Source of the DNA: Punica granatum
Taxonomy: Eukaryota > Streptophyta > Magnoliopsida > Myrtales > Lythraceae
Assembly (NCBI RefSeq): GCF_007655135.1
Contig: NC_045129.1
Coordinates: forward strand, 14,234,274 to 14,298,273
DNA: 64,000 bases
Reading direction: 5' to 3'
Position numbers and translations under genes: made by a program. Positions 45,751 through 58,622 of this stretch are shown piece after piece. Each line of letters starts with the position of its first letter. Within the stretch, counting starts at the first letter, position 1. The notes below the pieces were generated by a model. It had not been told where the DNA came from. It ran no database searches and saw nothing but the letters and a program-made list of their open reading frames with translations.

Positions 45751-46939
45751 ACCGTTTATTTTATCCCTTGAAATAAAGGAAAATTCTACCACACATACAC
45801 TTGAGATGCATGTAAGATACATAAATTATATAAAAAATAATTGAAACATTTTAAATAATTTATCAATTTATCAATAATTCAAATAAATTATATAAAAAAT
45901 AAATAAATAACTTAAAAATACAAGTAATTATTTGTTTGTACCTTACGTACTTCTTCATTTTATGTATTAAATCAACCCTTGAAATAAAGTAACCTTTAAG
46001 CTTTGCACGAATTTTTTTTCCATGGATCTTGTTAGTTCTCGCTTTGTACATGCCCGATTACTTCTGCCATTTATACACAAATGCAAGTATTGTTTCAACA
46101 AATTCAATTTTGATATATAGTTTTAATCATGTTGAAAATACCGCCGATGGAAAGGTGTGATCACTTGTTCAGTGACAATGCGGTGATTACATGTAGGGTG
46201 TATGAATTGGATAATTACTTAAAACTAGTCTTTTTGGCTCCCTCGTTGCGCATGCCTTGTAGGAAAAAAACGAAATAAAAATGATAAATTTAAATTCATT
46301 AAAACATACGAGAATAAAGAGATGAGATAAAAATGAAAGAATATAATTTGATATGATATTCATGTATCTGTTTTAATGTAGGATTATGAAGGAACGCCTT
46401 AATATGAACTGAGGATTTACAAAAACTGCGTACATGGAAGGATCGCGTGGAAGTAATTTGAATTACATTATATATAGATTAGGCTCACAATTTTCAAGAG
46501 AGATCACTGTTTTGTATAAATAGTCAAATTTAAAACTGAAAGTAGATGCAAATAGAGGTGAATATCAAATACTGGATAATTTATGCTTATATCATATTTT
46601 ATGACTATTGGCATACACTATAATTTATTTCACTGACTTTACATTCTTTAAAGAATTAAAAAAGCCAAGTAGAAGAGTCATCATGAAATTGCAAAATGAA
46701 TAGATAGGAAGGGAATAAAATTCAAAATTGGTTCAGCTTTTTATCTCGTTTATCTTAACCTCAAGTGCTATGTCAACTTATGAAATGATGGTTGAAACTC
46801 CACAGACGAAATTTTTCGAATGGTGGGACCTGTGTGAATATTAGACCATTAAAGAGAATGATTTAACCGATACTAAAAGTAATGATACGTGCAAAGACAA
46901 ATCAGTTCTAAAATATCAAGGCAAATACATCTAAACAAT
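45751..46939. other. AT-rich intergenic
   Basis: No feature recognised; open frames are short and AT-driven. Confidence 0.3.
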
Positions 46940-47220
46940 CACTACAATAGTGACCGCTTTTGTGCTGATGGAAAATTTTGTCACTAGAGACGAGTTAACT
47001 GACGGCATTGCAAATTTCGTCACTATAGGTGGATATTTTATTGACGTCTAAAATTTTCATCATTATAAACCGTCTATTGCGACAACATGAGATGTCAGTA
47101 TACACTTTTCTTTTGACAAACAAAATTGCTGTAAGTATCGAATGTGCATTGCTATGGTACAGGTGACCGTGCATTTTATTTGACATTTACCGATGGAATC
47201 AGTATATCGCAATTTTGTGG
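46940..47220 (+). mobile_element. CACTA-type terminal fragment (tentative)
   Basis: Begins CACTACAATAGTGACCGC and carries repeated GTCACTA(G/T)AG and GACG-type subterminal motifs as in CACTA element ends. No matching opposite end was found. Confidence 0.35.
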
Positions 47221-47344
47221 ATTTTGGTTTTACTTTTTTTTTCCCTCCTGAGATTCTTTTTTCAATACAATTGTGAAAAGACCTCTATGGATCTACTTTA
47301 TTTTTTGGGTTTTTACTGATAAAAATTAGCCATTAGTACATGGT

Positions 47345-47500
47345 AGTTTTTTTTTTGTTACAAAAGAAGTTTATGGGCCTAGTACAATGAAATAAAAATC
47401 CTAAATATTTAGTAAATGGGCACAGGTAGTCCCATTTGAATATTGAACTTGAACCTCTTGGTAGTATGCTACTTCGCTACACCCTCTTTTAATATAAATG
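47345..47500 (-). mobile_element. SINE family 1, best-preserved copy
   Basis: On the minus strand the head TAGCGAAGTAG fits the pol III A box exactly. GGTTCAAGTTC lies at the B-box position, and the element ends in poly(A), seen as the T run at 47347-47356. Confidence 0.65.
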
Positions 47501-47621
47501 ACAATTTGTTTATAGTAAATTTATGCCAGTAAAACACAAAATAGAAGTTATCTTAAGATAATAAAATTAATTACTCCAAATAAAATTAATTACTTGAAAT
47601 AAAATTAATAAAAATAAACCA

Positions 47622-47850
47622 ATAAGGTTGGCATGGTAGTTAAAAGGTGTGACGACCAAGGGGAAATCCTGGGTTCAAATAATGTCACAGACGCTATACA
47701 AGAGAATACTCCCTATTGGGCCACCTGCACAGCCCATGGCTGGATTTACCTATCCCATGGTCTTGCAAGACGTTCATGTGGACCGTGAGATTAGTCAGGC
47801 GTAGCCCAAACAACCTCGTTATCAAAAATAAAATAAAATAAATTAAATTA
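47622..47850 (+). mobile_element. tRNA-derived SINE (family 4)
   Basis: TTGGCATGGTAGTTAAAAGG (A box) is followed by TCCTGGGTTCAAATAATG (B box). The body contains GGGCCACCTGCACAGCCCATG, and the element ends in an A-rich AAAATAAAATAAAATAAA tail. Confidence 0.6.
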
Positions 47851-49106
47851 AATTACTCGAAATATGTGTAAATTGGCTGATGAAATAGCAACCAAAGCAC
47901 CTCTCATCGAATCAATGTGAAAGTAAACAACCGGCAACAAAAGTCGTGACTGCCCTAGATAATGGAAATTTTCTTAAGAAAATCGAAAATTAGAGGACTA
48001 AATGGTGTGGTGATTTATTGAAGTGTTCCAATCGTCTTGGCTGGAAATTTATGTGAGATAATGGGAATTTGTTTAAGAAAATAAAAAATCTAAGCGCGGG
48101 CATATTTCAGCCTCAAAAGTCTTAGTCTATGAGAATGGAATGTCTATATGTATTTTTACTTTTAGACAACTAATTCTCACTTTTCTTCTCATTTTCTAAA
48201 TTTATTTCTCTACTGAAAAATATAAAACGTTTACTAATGTTAAAGTTAAAAAATCATGATTCATAGTAGATCAATCACTAACCTAGTATTGAGCCTCAAA
48301 TCTCGTGGAATAAAATGATGTTTAATCAATAGAAAAGGAAAAGTCATATATTAGAATTATAAATGGAAAATTAGAGGATTAAAAAAGAGCTTTTCTAATC
48401 ACTAGATAAATTAATTTGAATAGTGAAAAAGAAAACTTCCTTAGAAAAGTCATTTTAATTTTATGTTACTAAACATATTTTTTTATAGTTGTCTACTTTT
48501 TAGAAAATTTTCCTAGAAAATTGAAAATTCTCCAAAAGTAAACAGATCCTAATATTTTTTTTTACCTGGAGGACTAACTGGATTGTTGTAATTGGCAGTA
48601 TAAACAGGGCACGCTTTGGAAGAATCAATACGTTATATAGCCATCTTATTGGAAATAACAAGAACATTTTTGAATACTCAAAATTTCATATATGAAGTGA
48701 GTTTTCAAGAAACTGCTCGAGCTTATAAGATTATGATATAAAGATAAAAGTTAGGAATCAACTTATATAAGTTGATCTTCTAAGGAATTGAGCAGCGTTG
48801 TAGCATCACATCCCAAAGATAGAAAGTTTTTTTCTTCTTTATTTGTATCATTACCTTTCACAACTCATCCCTCCATAACTATTTAGAACCCTCAATTCAA
48901 ACAAGCTACAAAAGCTTGGGAATATGTATATTGAAATCATGAGGGCTGTCCTTTCCCGTATGAGCGGCCTTTAAATCATGTCCCTTTGGTGAAGGTGATG
49001 TAGAATGTACACAATTATATGTGAGGAGCTCTCATTATGGTCTCATTTTTCACTTTCAAAAATTGACCATGATCCATAAAATTAACTATTGATGAACGGT
49101 GGATTA
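47851..49106. other. AT-rich intergenic
   Basis: No gene or repeat recognised. Confidence 0.3.
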
Positions 49107-49138
<32 letters not shown>

Positions 49139-49140
49139 AT
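49107..49140. repeat. (TA)n(TATG)n microsatellite
   Basis: TA run passing into GTAT/TATG repeats. Confidence 0.9.
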
Positions 49141-49389
49141 GAAAAATGGGATGAGTCTATGGCAGCGGCAATGGACAAGGAGATGTAATAAAGTAGGGGA
49201 CAAAACCAGTAATGGGAGAAAAATAAATGGCAAAATCCATTTTAGGTTCTCAATCTTGACCTACGTATCTCCATGCTTTTCACTTTCATTCTAAATATTT
49301 TTTTTTCAACTTTATCCTCAACATATAACATTTTTATTCACTTTAGCCCTGTTACTTCTTTTTCGGCAGAAATAGCTCAATTACTTTCA

Positions 49390-49605
49390 TTGCGTTTGAT
49401 AACGAAGTTAAGTTTGATTTAATTTGATTTAGTTTAATTTGAGGAGAAGAAGACAAAAGTGATTGAGAAAAGTATGTGAGAGAATTTGAACAAAAAAATA
49501 AAAAAGTAATGATTATATTATTGAATTGAGGAAAACGTGTTGAAATTGAAAAAAAAGTGTGGAATACTTGAGAAAATTTAGTATTAAAAAATTAATTGTG
49601 ATTAG
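49390..49605 (-). mobile_element. Tourist-like MITE copy (family of 42527-42834), truncated
   Basis: Starts TTGCGTTTGATAACG and contains AGTAATGATTATATTATTG and TTTAGTATTAAAAAATTAAT, matching the inverted interior of 42527-42834. The far terminus is missing. Confidence 0.5.
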
Positions 49606-50344
49606 GCTAGGGTTTTGCTGCAGGTAGTGAGAGGAGTCAGAGCACATGCAAGGTTTTGGTTTGTCTACAATAACTCACGATCTAAGCTCCTTACGCACTG
49701 CTCCCATGTATTGTAAGTAATCTATTAGCTTACTGTGCTGATGATGTCTGATCTGGGCAACCTCGTCAAGATTTGGGGGGCTAGATTTTCGGCACATTAG
49801 GGTGGTCGCTGATGGCCAGAATGGTCGTAGATTATCACGCACGTGTCCACTCCGCACAAAATCAAGAATTCCTTAGCCTTCTTCAACATGCCACTCTTCC
49901 TCTTCTTGAATGTTACCCTCCTCGACTTCTCCTCCCCGATTAGCTCGAGCACCAATCTCCCCTGACCCATTGAATATTATGTCTAAATTCAATATACTTT
50001 CAGACAACTGGGCTTGTAACCCAAATAGTTTATATTCACAGCTCTTTTATAATAGGACTAAAGGTAGTGAGGAAGTCCATTCTAGTTTGCCTGAGATAGT
50101 AAGGAAATCGATCCAAGTTTGATGGAAAAGCAAATATCATGGGAATCTGTGGGGAGGCATTGTAATTATACGGGATGGGAGGGGCCACTGAGGCTTTTTA
50201 AGTTACTGTTGGTGCCATTGATGGAGTAGAGTAAACTTCTTTGGTCGATATTGAGTGGGATTGAGTGGTCAACTAAGATTACAATTGTTATGATTAAAAA
50301 GTCGAAGGCTTTTTACTTTTTTAGCCCTTGTTAAACATTTATGA
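49606..50344. other. intergenic left of the Mutator transposase
   Basis: No host gene recognised; possibly terminal or subterminal sequence of the MULE, whose TIRs I could not define. Confidence 0.3.
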
Positions 50345-53300
50345 TGATTGGGTTTTGGTTTTTGTCCAAATAGGAGGGTGTGAGAGATGCAGGAGATGCA
50401 AATGAGGGTGTTGGAGATGCATGGGAGGCTGTGGGAGATGCAAACAGAGATGTGCTTCTTCAGTTGATGTCAAAGAGGACTTTGAGTATGTAAGTTTGCA
50501 TTTGGATGACATGGGGTTTATGGAAGTTTTAGAGATAGAGGAGAATGCTCCTGCTCCTGCTATGGGAGCTCAATCAACATATGTGGAAGATATGCTAGTT
50601 GAAGAAAATGAGGATGAAGGTTCTGAATTGAATGATACTTATAATGACATGACAAATGATGTGGATCTTGTGGATGTGAATGTTGCATTGCAAGAAGGTA
50701 TTCGACATAGGAAAAGTAGTAGCCTCCTTTCTACAGCCAAAGAATAACCATATGTCAATGTTATCAGTGAAGAAGGTGATTGGGAGGTAGAGGATGGAGG
50801 TGATGAGTATGATGGCTTCCAGAGTGTAGATCCCGATGATGAAGGTGGGAGTGCAAGTAGGTTGCCAGAATTCAGGCGAGAAAGAGATTTGCAAGGTCCA
50901 AAGTTTATAATTGATATGCTGTTTGGAATAACGAAAGAGTTAAAAGGATACTGTGAAGTAATATGGTATCGTGAACAAAGTCAACGTGGCCATCATGAGG
51001 AATGAAAAAGATAGGGTTAATGCAAAGTATAAGAATTGCAATGGATGGATGCTAAGGTCAGCATGGAATAAAATGCACAAATGCATTGCAAATTAAGAAG
51101 TATAAGGACAAGCACATATGTGGGAAGGAGGCTCCTGACATATATATCACTTATAAGTGGCCAGGTGAGACTTATAAGGCTCAGTTCCGAGTTGACCCAA
51201 ACTGGTTCTCCAAGTCTTTTGCGCATCAGCTTGACCATGACTTTAAGGCCAAATGCAATAGGATGAAGTTATGGAGGGCAATGTATTATGCTTTGACCTT
51301 ATTAAGGAGTTCATACGATAAATTATATGCAAAATTATGGGACTATTATGAAGAATTAAGAAAGACCAATCCTGGTTTCTCTATTTTAATAGGGACTGAC
51401 CATCACATTTTCAAGAATATGTATGTATGTTTTGATGCCTGCAAGAGGGGTTTCTTAGCTGGTGGCAGGCCATTAATTGGATTGGATGAGTAAGGGAAGA
51501 TACAGTGGACAGCTCATAGTCGCAGTGGAAATAGATGTAAAAGATTACATCTATCCTATAGCATTTGGGTGGTGGAGATTCAGAATAAAGAATCATGATC
51601 ATGGTTCTTAGAAAATCTTGTAAGAGACTTGAATATTGATGATTCCTCCCCCTGGACTTTTATGGGAGATAAGGAGAATGTATGGTTTTATGGAAAATCG
51701 ATTAGGTTTACTTACATATTTGTGTTAATTTATTTGAACCTACTTAAATGCCTATTACTTGTGGGACTCGTTGACAGTGTTTTTTTTATTTTTTATTTTT
51801 TATTGTGTTATGTTATCAAGGGATTAGTTCAATCCCTTGATGAATTGTTTCCTCTAGTAGAGAAAAGGTTTTGCACTTGACATCTATGAAAAAATCTTTG
51901 CAGAGTAGACACTATCAAGAAAGGGAAAGAATTAAAAGACCTGTTATAGACTGCTGCCAAAGCCCCTTACCCAACATAACTCTAGAAGCACATGGAGGTG
52001 TTAGGAATACAAGATGAGAAAGCTTAGGAATGACTTCAGAATAAATCTCCATCACAATAGTCAAAGTCCCATTTTAGGGAATACCCCAAGTCTGATATTC
52101 TGTTAAACAACCATTGTGAATGCTTCAACAAATACTCTACATACTTAGTAAGTACAGTACTTTGACTTGAAAGTAAATAATAATACGTAATCTTTCCTAT
52201 TGTGCAGGTAGATTTTGGAAGAAAGGGACAAGCCAATTTGCAGAGAAGTATAATGGGAGGTTTTGTCCTAAGATTCTAAAGAAGCTTGAGAAGTACAAGG
52301 AGTCTCATGGTGTTGGCGAATTGAGTTTGGGGCAAGTAAGTTAGGTGTGACTGTTGTTGAGAAGCTTTATGTGATGGATTTGCTTGCTTTGACATGTAGT
52401 TGCAGGCGATGGTAACTCTCAGATATCCCTTGTCACTATGCAATTGCATGTATACAACTAGAAAGGAGGAAGCCATAAGATTTTATCCATCCTATTTGTA
52501 GAATTGCAAGCTTCAAAACTTGCTATGAATCAATTATCTATCCATTAAGAAATCTAAATGATTATGACTCGACTGGTTTGGAACTAGTAAAACCTTCTCC
52601 CTTGAAGCCAAAAAAGGGTAGACCCCAAACTGTTAGGAGAAAGGGTCCTGATGAGCAAACGGTACGAGTTGCTAAAGATGACACTGAGATTATAGGAAAC
52701 AAAGCCTGCATGAAAATGAGATGCTCCATATGCAAAGAAGCTAGTCATAAAAAAAAGACTTGTAAAAAGAGAGGAAGGAGTGCTTTAGCAGCTCTTTCAA
52801 ACAAAAGCAAGATTTTCCAAGTGGAAGTTCCAGCCAACAAAACATTGTGAGTTACTTCTAGACAAATATATATTCTTTATATATATTCATTTCAATGATC
52901 TAATTCCTTGATTTGCAAGCTACTTTCGGGAAAAAAGGAGGAGAACATATGACAATGTTTCCCGAGCCTCCATCTGCTAGTCCATGTCTTCATAGATCAG
53001 AGTTCATCAAAGCAATGTTACCCAGATATATATATCAAATACATACACATTTTCATAAAAATGTGAAACTTTTATGGTTATTGATTGTTTGGATCCCCAG
53101 GCTTCTCCCAACAATCTGCCCCACCTGCTCATGGCCAATTTGAGTCTCAGTTTATTAGGACATCCCAGCCACAACCAAATCCACCTATTGTATCTGCTTC
53201 AAGATCTTCGAGCCAAAGGACAAATAAGGGAGGAATATAGCATTCTAGGTCTCTTAAAACGAGAGGTAAGGGAAACAAAAGCACATGTGATGGATATGCT

Positions 53301-53360
53301 CCAAATTCTCTCAGCCAAGAGCCACCAACAACACGGAGGAAGGCAAAGACATTAGATTGT
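50345..53360 (+). pseudogene. Mutator-like (MuDR) transposase, decayed
   Basis: Pieces in order: an acidic N-terminal region (DDMGFMEVLEIEENAPAP, about 50421-50747); a block at 51086-51493 with YKAQFRVDPNWFSKSF, KLWRAMYYALTLL, AKLWDYYEELRKTNPG, HHIFKNMYVCFDACKRGF and RPLIGLDE, the last carrying the first acidic residue of the DDE core; LVRDLNIDDSSPW; then GRFWKKGTSQFAEKYNGRF; a SWIM zinc finger CSCRRW-stop-LSDIPCHYAIACI; and a basic PKKGRPQTVRRKGP stretch with a CX2CX4HX4C knuckle (CSICKEASHKKKTC). Stops at 51491 and about 52413, plus frame changes and possible introns, make it non-functional. A MULE of this kind could once have mobilised the 9-bp-duplicating MITEs in this window. Confidence 0.88.
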
Positions 53361-53419
53361 TTGAGCTAGCCACCACATGTTGACAATTAGGATATAAAAA
53401 ACTGTTTTGATGTTCATCT

Positions 53420-54690
53420 TTATGTGAGATTACAAATTGTGCATGTAAGATTCCAAATTTTTATAAGATGAATACAAATGAATTTCCTTAAATATAAAGA
53501 GTATTTCAAAAATTACAATCTTAATTGAACGACTAAAATACCATAAAATGCCAACATTGAAATATATAATGACATATGGAAAGTTAACTTGATAATTATA
53601 TCTACTTAAAATTAGGAAAATATGTAATAATTTGTTAATGAAATCCGGTGAATATGTATAGCACTTGAAATTCAAGATGTTACAAACTTCCCACCTTTAA
53701 AGAATTTCATCCTTGAAATTCAAGTTGTCGAAAATAAATTTATATCCCACAGGCTCAGGAGATCGAAAAACCTAGGCTCTGATAACATTTGTATTCATGT
53801 AACATATATATGAATACCATAAAATGGCACTGTCCACCGCCATTTTCGACTTGTAAAACACTAACAATATATTTGGAGGATGAGCTTGATGTCCAGCAAA
53901 TAACCACAGCTTAAACTAACTGGATCATAGCACGGGTTCAATAATATCATAAAAATACCATTGAGACTTACAAAACTCAAATTATCCCCGTGCCTCGTCC
54001 CAACTTCCAACCGCAGTGGCCGCTCCACATTGGCAGCCTATCTACTCAGGTAGCCCTTTCCTACTGCTCGACTTATGACTAGCTTAGGATGCCATGGGAC
54101 TCACTAACTCACATCAATCTCAGTTAGAAAACTCAAACCTCACTATCTCATTTCCAAATATCGTGATTGATCGTAGAAAAATACATGCATGATTTGTGAC
54201 ACTGATATGACCATGACAATGCAGTTCTCAAAATACTGACATAACAATAATAAAAAAAATACTAGTTTAAGAGTAGGTTACTCATTGTGATAAGCTCTCG
54301 AATTCCAAAATATCAAATAGCAAACGTATTATATTTTTCTAGAATTTTTCTCACATTTTCTTCTTCTTCTCAGCCCCTTTCGGTTTCACATAAAACTCAC
54401 CCTTCCTCTCTGTATGTCTTGGCCGTGCAACTTAAAATGCCTGAGAAGAATGAATACAAAACAATTTAAGGCAAGGCAAGGCAAGGCGGTGGCTTTTTAA
54501 TCAAGATGGATGAGTGGTAGCTTAAAATTGGATGAGTTGACAATATTGAAATATAAGAAGACACATGGAAAGTTAACTTGATAATTATATCTACTTAAAA
54601 TTAAGAAAGTATGTAATAATATATTGATGAAATCCGGTGAATATAAAAAAAAAATACATGTATAGCACTTGAAATTCGGGATGTTACACT
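53420..54690 (-). mobile_element. short LTR-like element defined by direct repeats
   Basis: 53553-53682 and 54538-54690 are direct repeats of about 130-150 bp (both with GGAAAGTTAACTTGATAATT and ATGAAATCCGGTGAATAT). On the minus strand each starts TGTAACATC(T/C)(T/C)GAATTTCAAG, the usual opening of a Ty3/gypsy-type LTR. The ~850 bases between them encode no pol. A GGCTCTGATAACATTTG block lies at 53775. Interpretation: a small non-autonomous LTR element or a rearranged gypsy relic. Confidence 0.45.
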
Positions 54691-55074
54691 GCACTTTTGA
54701 TGCTTATGATAAAACTGATTGGGTATAGCTGTTGACTTTGTATTGCCCCTTTTCATACTAGTAGAAAGAATATTGTTGACCTTTTTTGATGTTTTAGTGG
54801 TGGAAAGAATAGTGTCCCATTTTGTTATAGGTTTAAAGAGCAATATTTTTTTTTAATGTTCCTCTTGTTGAGATTTGAAAAAAACAATTTGTCTTGGTAA
54901 CTCTTGGCCATTTAGTTATGAGAGTTATTTACTGAATATGGTGAGATGCAGATATGGTATTTCATATTGTGTTGTTGCTAAGTTTACATGGTTTGTTACC
55001 GCTTTGAAAGGGAAAGCAATTCATAATGTGCTGCTAAAGTTGCCTTAAAGCAGATTAACTTATTTTAATATTGT

Positions 55075-55210
55075 CTCCATTTGTTAAGCTATATGTATCA
55101 ATTTGTTACATCATGCTAAAAGTTTTCTACCATTTCATTACATCTTAATAAAAGTTTTGTACCAATTTATTACATCTTAATAAAGTTTTATACCCGTTTG
55201 TTACATCATG
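55075..55210. repeat. ~32-bp tandem repeat
   Basis: Four imperfect copies of AAAGTTTTNTACCANTTTNTT followed by ACATCWTR, the first partly degraded. A related TTTTGTACCAAATTGTTAC occurs at 55328. Confidence 0.7.
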
Positions 55211-55399
55211 CTAAAAAAATTAAGTTTACGTACGATACACCTTGCCATGTCATATACTACATCAGAAAGTCTTCACGACGTCGGCAGAAATTGATGGATT
55301 GGACTTGATTGAAACAATTTGATACATTTTGTACCAAATTGTTACAAAAAAAAGATTTTGTACTGACCGCATTACAATTTAAAATGTTTTGTATCACCC

Positions 55400-58300
55400 A
55401 AGTAATTTTCCCGCAAAACGTCGAGAGAAATTGTCGAAATTGGCCAATCCCGACGTTTTGATTTCTCCAGTTTTGACATTTTCAAAATGTTAGGATTTCA
55501 ACAGTTTTAGTTGACGTTTTGACAGGTGTCGGCTTTTGTTAATCCTATGTCGATTCTTTTGGAATTTTAGTTGACGCAAAAAAAATATATGCCGCCTTTT
55601 GTTTATCCTATTCTGATGCTTTTGGAATTTTTTTTCCGACTCTTCAAAAAACATCGTCGTAGAGGGCTATGTTTATTTGAACCAAGAAAATTCCCTCTTA
55701 TTCAAAAATTTCAAAATTTTTGTCAACAGATTGTCATTTCGCCACTGGTGTTGTCAAAGTGCAAAAGTGTGAAGAGCAACACATTGTCATCTTATGACAA
55801 TCTGTTGTCACTAATTTTTGTGGCTTATAATAGAAAGGGTAACGTATTGTCTCCTTATGAAAATATATTGTCATGAAATGCAAGATATTATCGAGGATAA
55901 TATTGATGAAATAAATCAAGATATAATTGTCAGGCAAACTCACGGTAGTTCTTTATCAAAAGAACTATTTATTTAATCTTGTCAAGAACAAAATGTTATG
56001 CAATATTTTAGAAAATCATTCAAACACAATAATTTTCTAATATTGATAATTACTTTCTCCATTTTTCATATGGAAATTTGGCTTATGTATGCTCTAACTG
56101 AGATAATTCAAGATATGACTCAAATCATCGATACTCTTTCATGTTTGTATGAAAGAAGAAAATTATTTCACGTGAATTTGAAAAGTAGGAAGCTAATTGA
56201 AACTCAATCGACAAGGATGAAATTGAAGTGGTAAGAGATTTGTTTCTCCAGGCTTGACTTATCACACCTGTAGTTACCTCATGCATCAGTTGCTTGATAT
56301 GTATGTGCCCCTAAATGTACTTTTAGTATGTATGCACTATTAATGATTCAATTCGTGGGTTTTCATCATAGATAGTTTTCAATGCACATTTATTACACGA
56401 CCCTTATAGGAAAAACCATACAACACAATATTCTCAAAGTTAAAACAAACTAAGGTAATAGCCAGCATTTTGATTATACAAGACAACTTTTAAATTCATT
56501 ATGGCCTAGATTTCCTCAAAATCGAGAAAAACATCCCCAACAAGCATGACCACATATTAAAAGAGATCACTTGAACAATTAAAAGATTGTATACATCACC
56601 TTCAAACACATAATAACTAGGTTTTATGAAAGTGACTTAAACCCATCGAACTATAATTACCTTCTATAAAATCATGTGATTGGATAGAATACTCAAGAGT
56701 TGTATTAACCAACTACAATATCTTCCAACTAGCCATTCTATTTGTTAGATGTACCAATTTACTACTGACTAGTATAAATCCAACTACCAATATTAGTTAA
56801 TGTTATGTTATCAGAATTAAACCTCATCAAGTACCTCAAGAAAAATAAGTTGACGTTAAATTTATATAGTTTAGTGTGTCATAATGGTCTTGAGCAACAC
56901 GTTATCACCTTATGAAAATCTGTTACTACTGATATTCTTACATCACAATAAAAGGGGCAACATGCTATCTCCTTATAGGACAACACGTTCTCACTTGGAA
57001 TCGACATGGGCCAACCTTTAAGCATTGATCGAAAGTTGTTTGGGCTGATGCTTCAAAAAGCGTCGGTCCTTTAAAAAAAAGGATTAAATGGCTGAGTAGG
57101 AACTCTCCCGCCTAATCAAAATTCGAAGACATCTGCCAAAACTAAAATTAGGAAGAGCCAAAATTTGAAAACATCTTTCTTCAAAATATATATATATATA
57201 TATATATCTCCTTTTCCTTCAAAATATCTTTTTATCTTCCTCTTTTCCTCTTTTTCTTTTTCCCTTTGTCTCTCTACCCTAAAACCAACAAGCAGTAATG
57301 GAGCAAACAATTTGAGAGGTCGAAGCTGTGTAAAACATTTAAGCAACTCAAACAACCCCTCCCTCCTCATTACCTATAACCTCGGTCGAAGTTGTGATTG
57401 CGTGTTTAAGGTTGTCGATGACTATTGCTTATGAGTTGTTGAGATTGATGAGAGGAATAGGTTCTTGGGTGTCTTCATGGCTAGAAGAGGAAGGAAACCA
57501 AGTCGAGAGGTCACGTAAGTGGACAAGTCGCAATGAGTAGAGCTCGTGTGTGGGCCGAGGAGAGTCGCTCAATCGCTATACTCCCGTTGATGCCAAGAGG
57601 AGGCGACGAGAAAGTGATGGCCATGAGGGAGGGAGAAGAGTGTGAAGGTTTGGTCAGAACTGATTCAGTACTCATTTGATTTGTGCTCGAATTCTCCTTC
57701 AAAATTGAAAAATTTTAGTACCCATTTGTTTGTCCATCTTCAATCAACCTGCTGGGCATCTTTGATTGATTTGAGAGGTTGGGAGAGAAGCAACTTATGC
57801 TTTATTCTCTACTACCTTTTGTTATGTGTATAGAGCTCATGATTGATTATTAGCTCCTTTTCATTTCTTAATTTTCGATATCATGTACTCAAGTCCTGGT
57901 ACTTATTCAAGTAATTATTAGCTTATTTTCATCATGTTACCTCTGATGGTCATAAGTTTATATGAAGTTGTGGTGTGATTCTTTGAAGGATTTGGGAATC
58001 TTCGTGGTTTCTAGGGCATGATAACTTGTCAAAAAATTGACAACTTGTTATCAGTGGTAAACTACCGTGAGTTTGCCCAACAATTATATCTTGATTTACT
58101 TCATCAACATCATCCTCGATAATATCTTGTATTCCATGACAATAGATCTTCATAAGGACACAACACGTATTATAAGCCACAAAAATCAGTGACAACAGAT
58201 TGTCATAAGGCGACAATTTGTTGCTCTTCACACTTTTACACTTTGACAACATGTATGACAATACCTAGTGGCGAAATGACAATGTGTTGACAAAACTTTT

Positions 58301-58622
58301 GAAATTTTTGAATGAGCAGGAATTTCCTTCTTAGAATAAACAAAGGCCGACATTTGAAAAGCGTCGATATTGATGAAAGTGCGTCGACCTTGACCCCTCT
58401 GCGGCGACAATTTTTGAAGAGTCGAAAAAAATTCCAAAAGCGTTGGAATAGAAAAAAACAAAAGGCGACATTTTTTTTTTGCGTTAGCTAAAGCTCCAAA
58501 AGCGTTGACGTAGGATTAATTAAAGCTGACGCTTTTCAAAATATTGCCCAAAACTGGTAAAATCTCAATGTTTTGCTTTGCGTCGCGAAGGAAAAGTCAG
58601 GCTAGCCCATTTCACTGTAGTG
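55400..58622. mobile_element. CACTA-like non-autonomous element with long inverted arms
   Basis: 55470-55990 and 57990-58560 are diverged inverted copies: for example GTGAAGAGCAACACATTGTC on the left and ACAATTTGTTGCTCTTCAC on the right, and CAAACTCACGGTAGTT pairing with AACTACCGTGAGTTTG. The right end, reverse-complemented, begins CACTACAGTGAAATGGG, close to the CACTACAAGAAA terminus of CACTA elements. A third copy of the subterminal block lies at 56890-56990. GCGTCGAC/GACGC-type motifs recur. The left CACTA terminus and a transposase were not found. Confidence 0.6.
57186..57208. repeat. (TA)n microsatellite
   Basis: About 11 TA units inside the CACTA-like element. Confidence 0.9.

Noticed and set aside
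50595..50894. 99-codon minus-strand frame
   Set aside because: Antisense of the acidic N-terminal part of the Mutator transposase.
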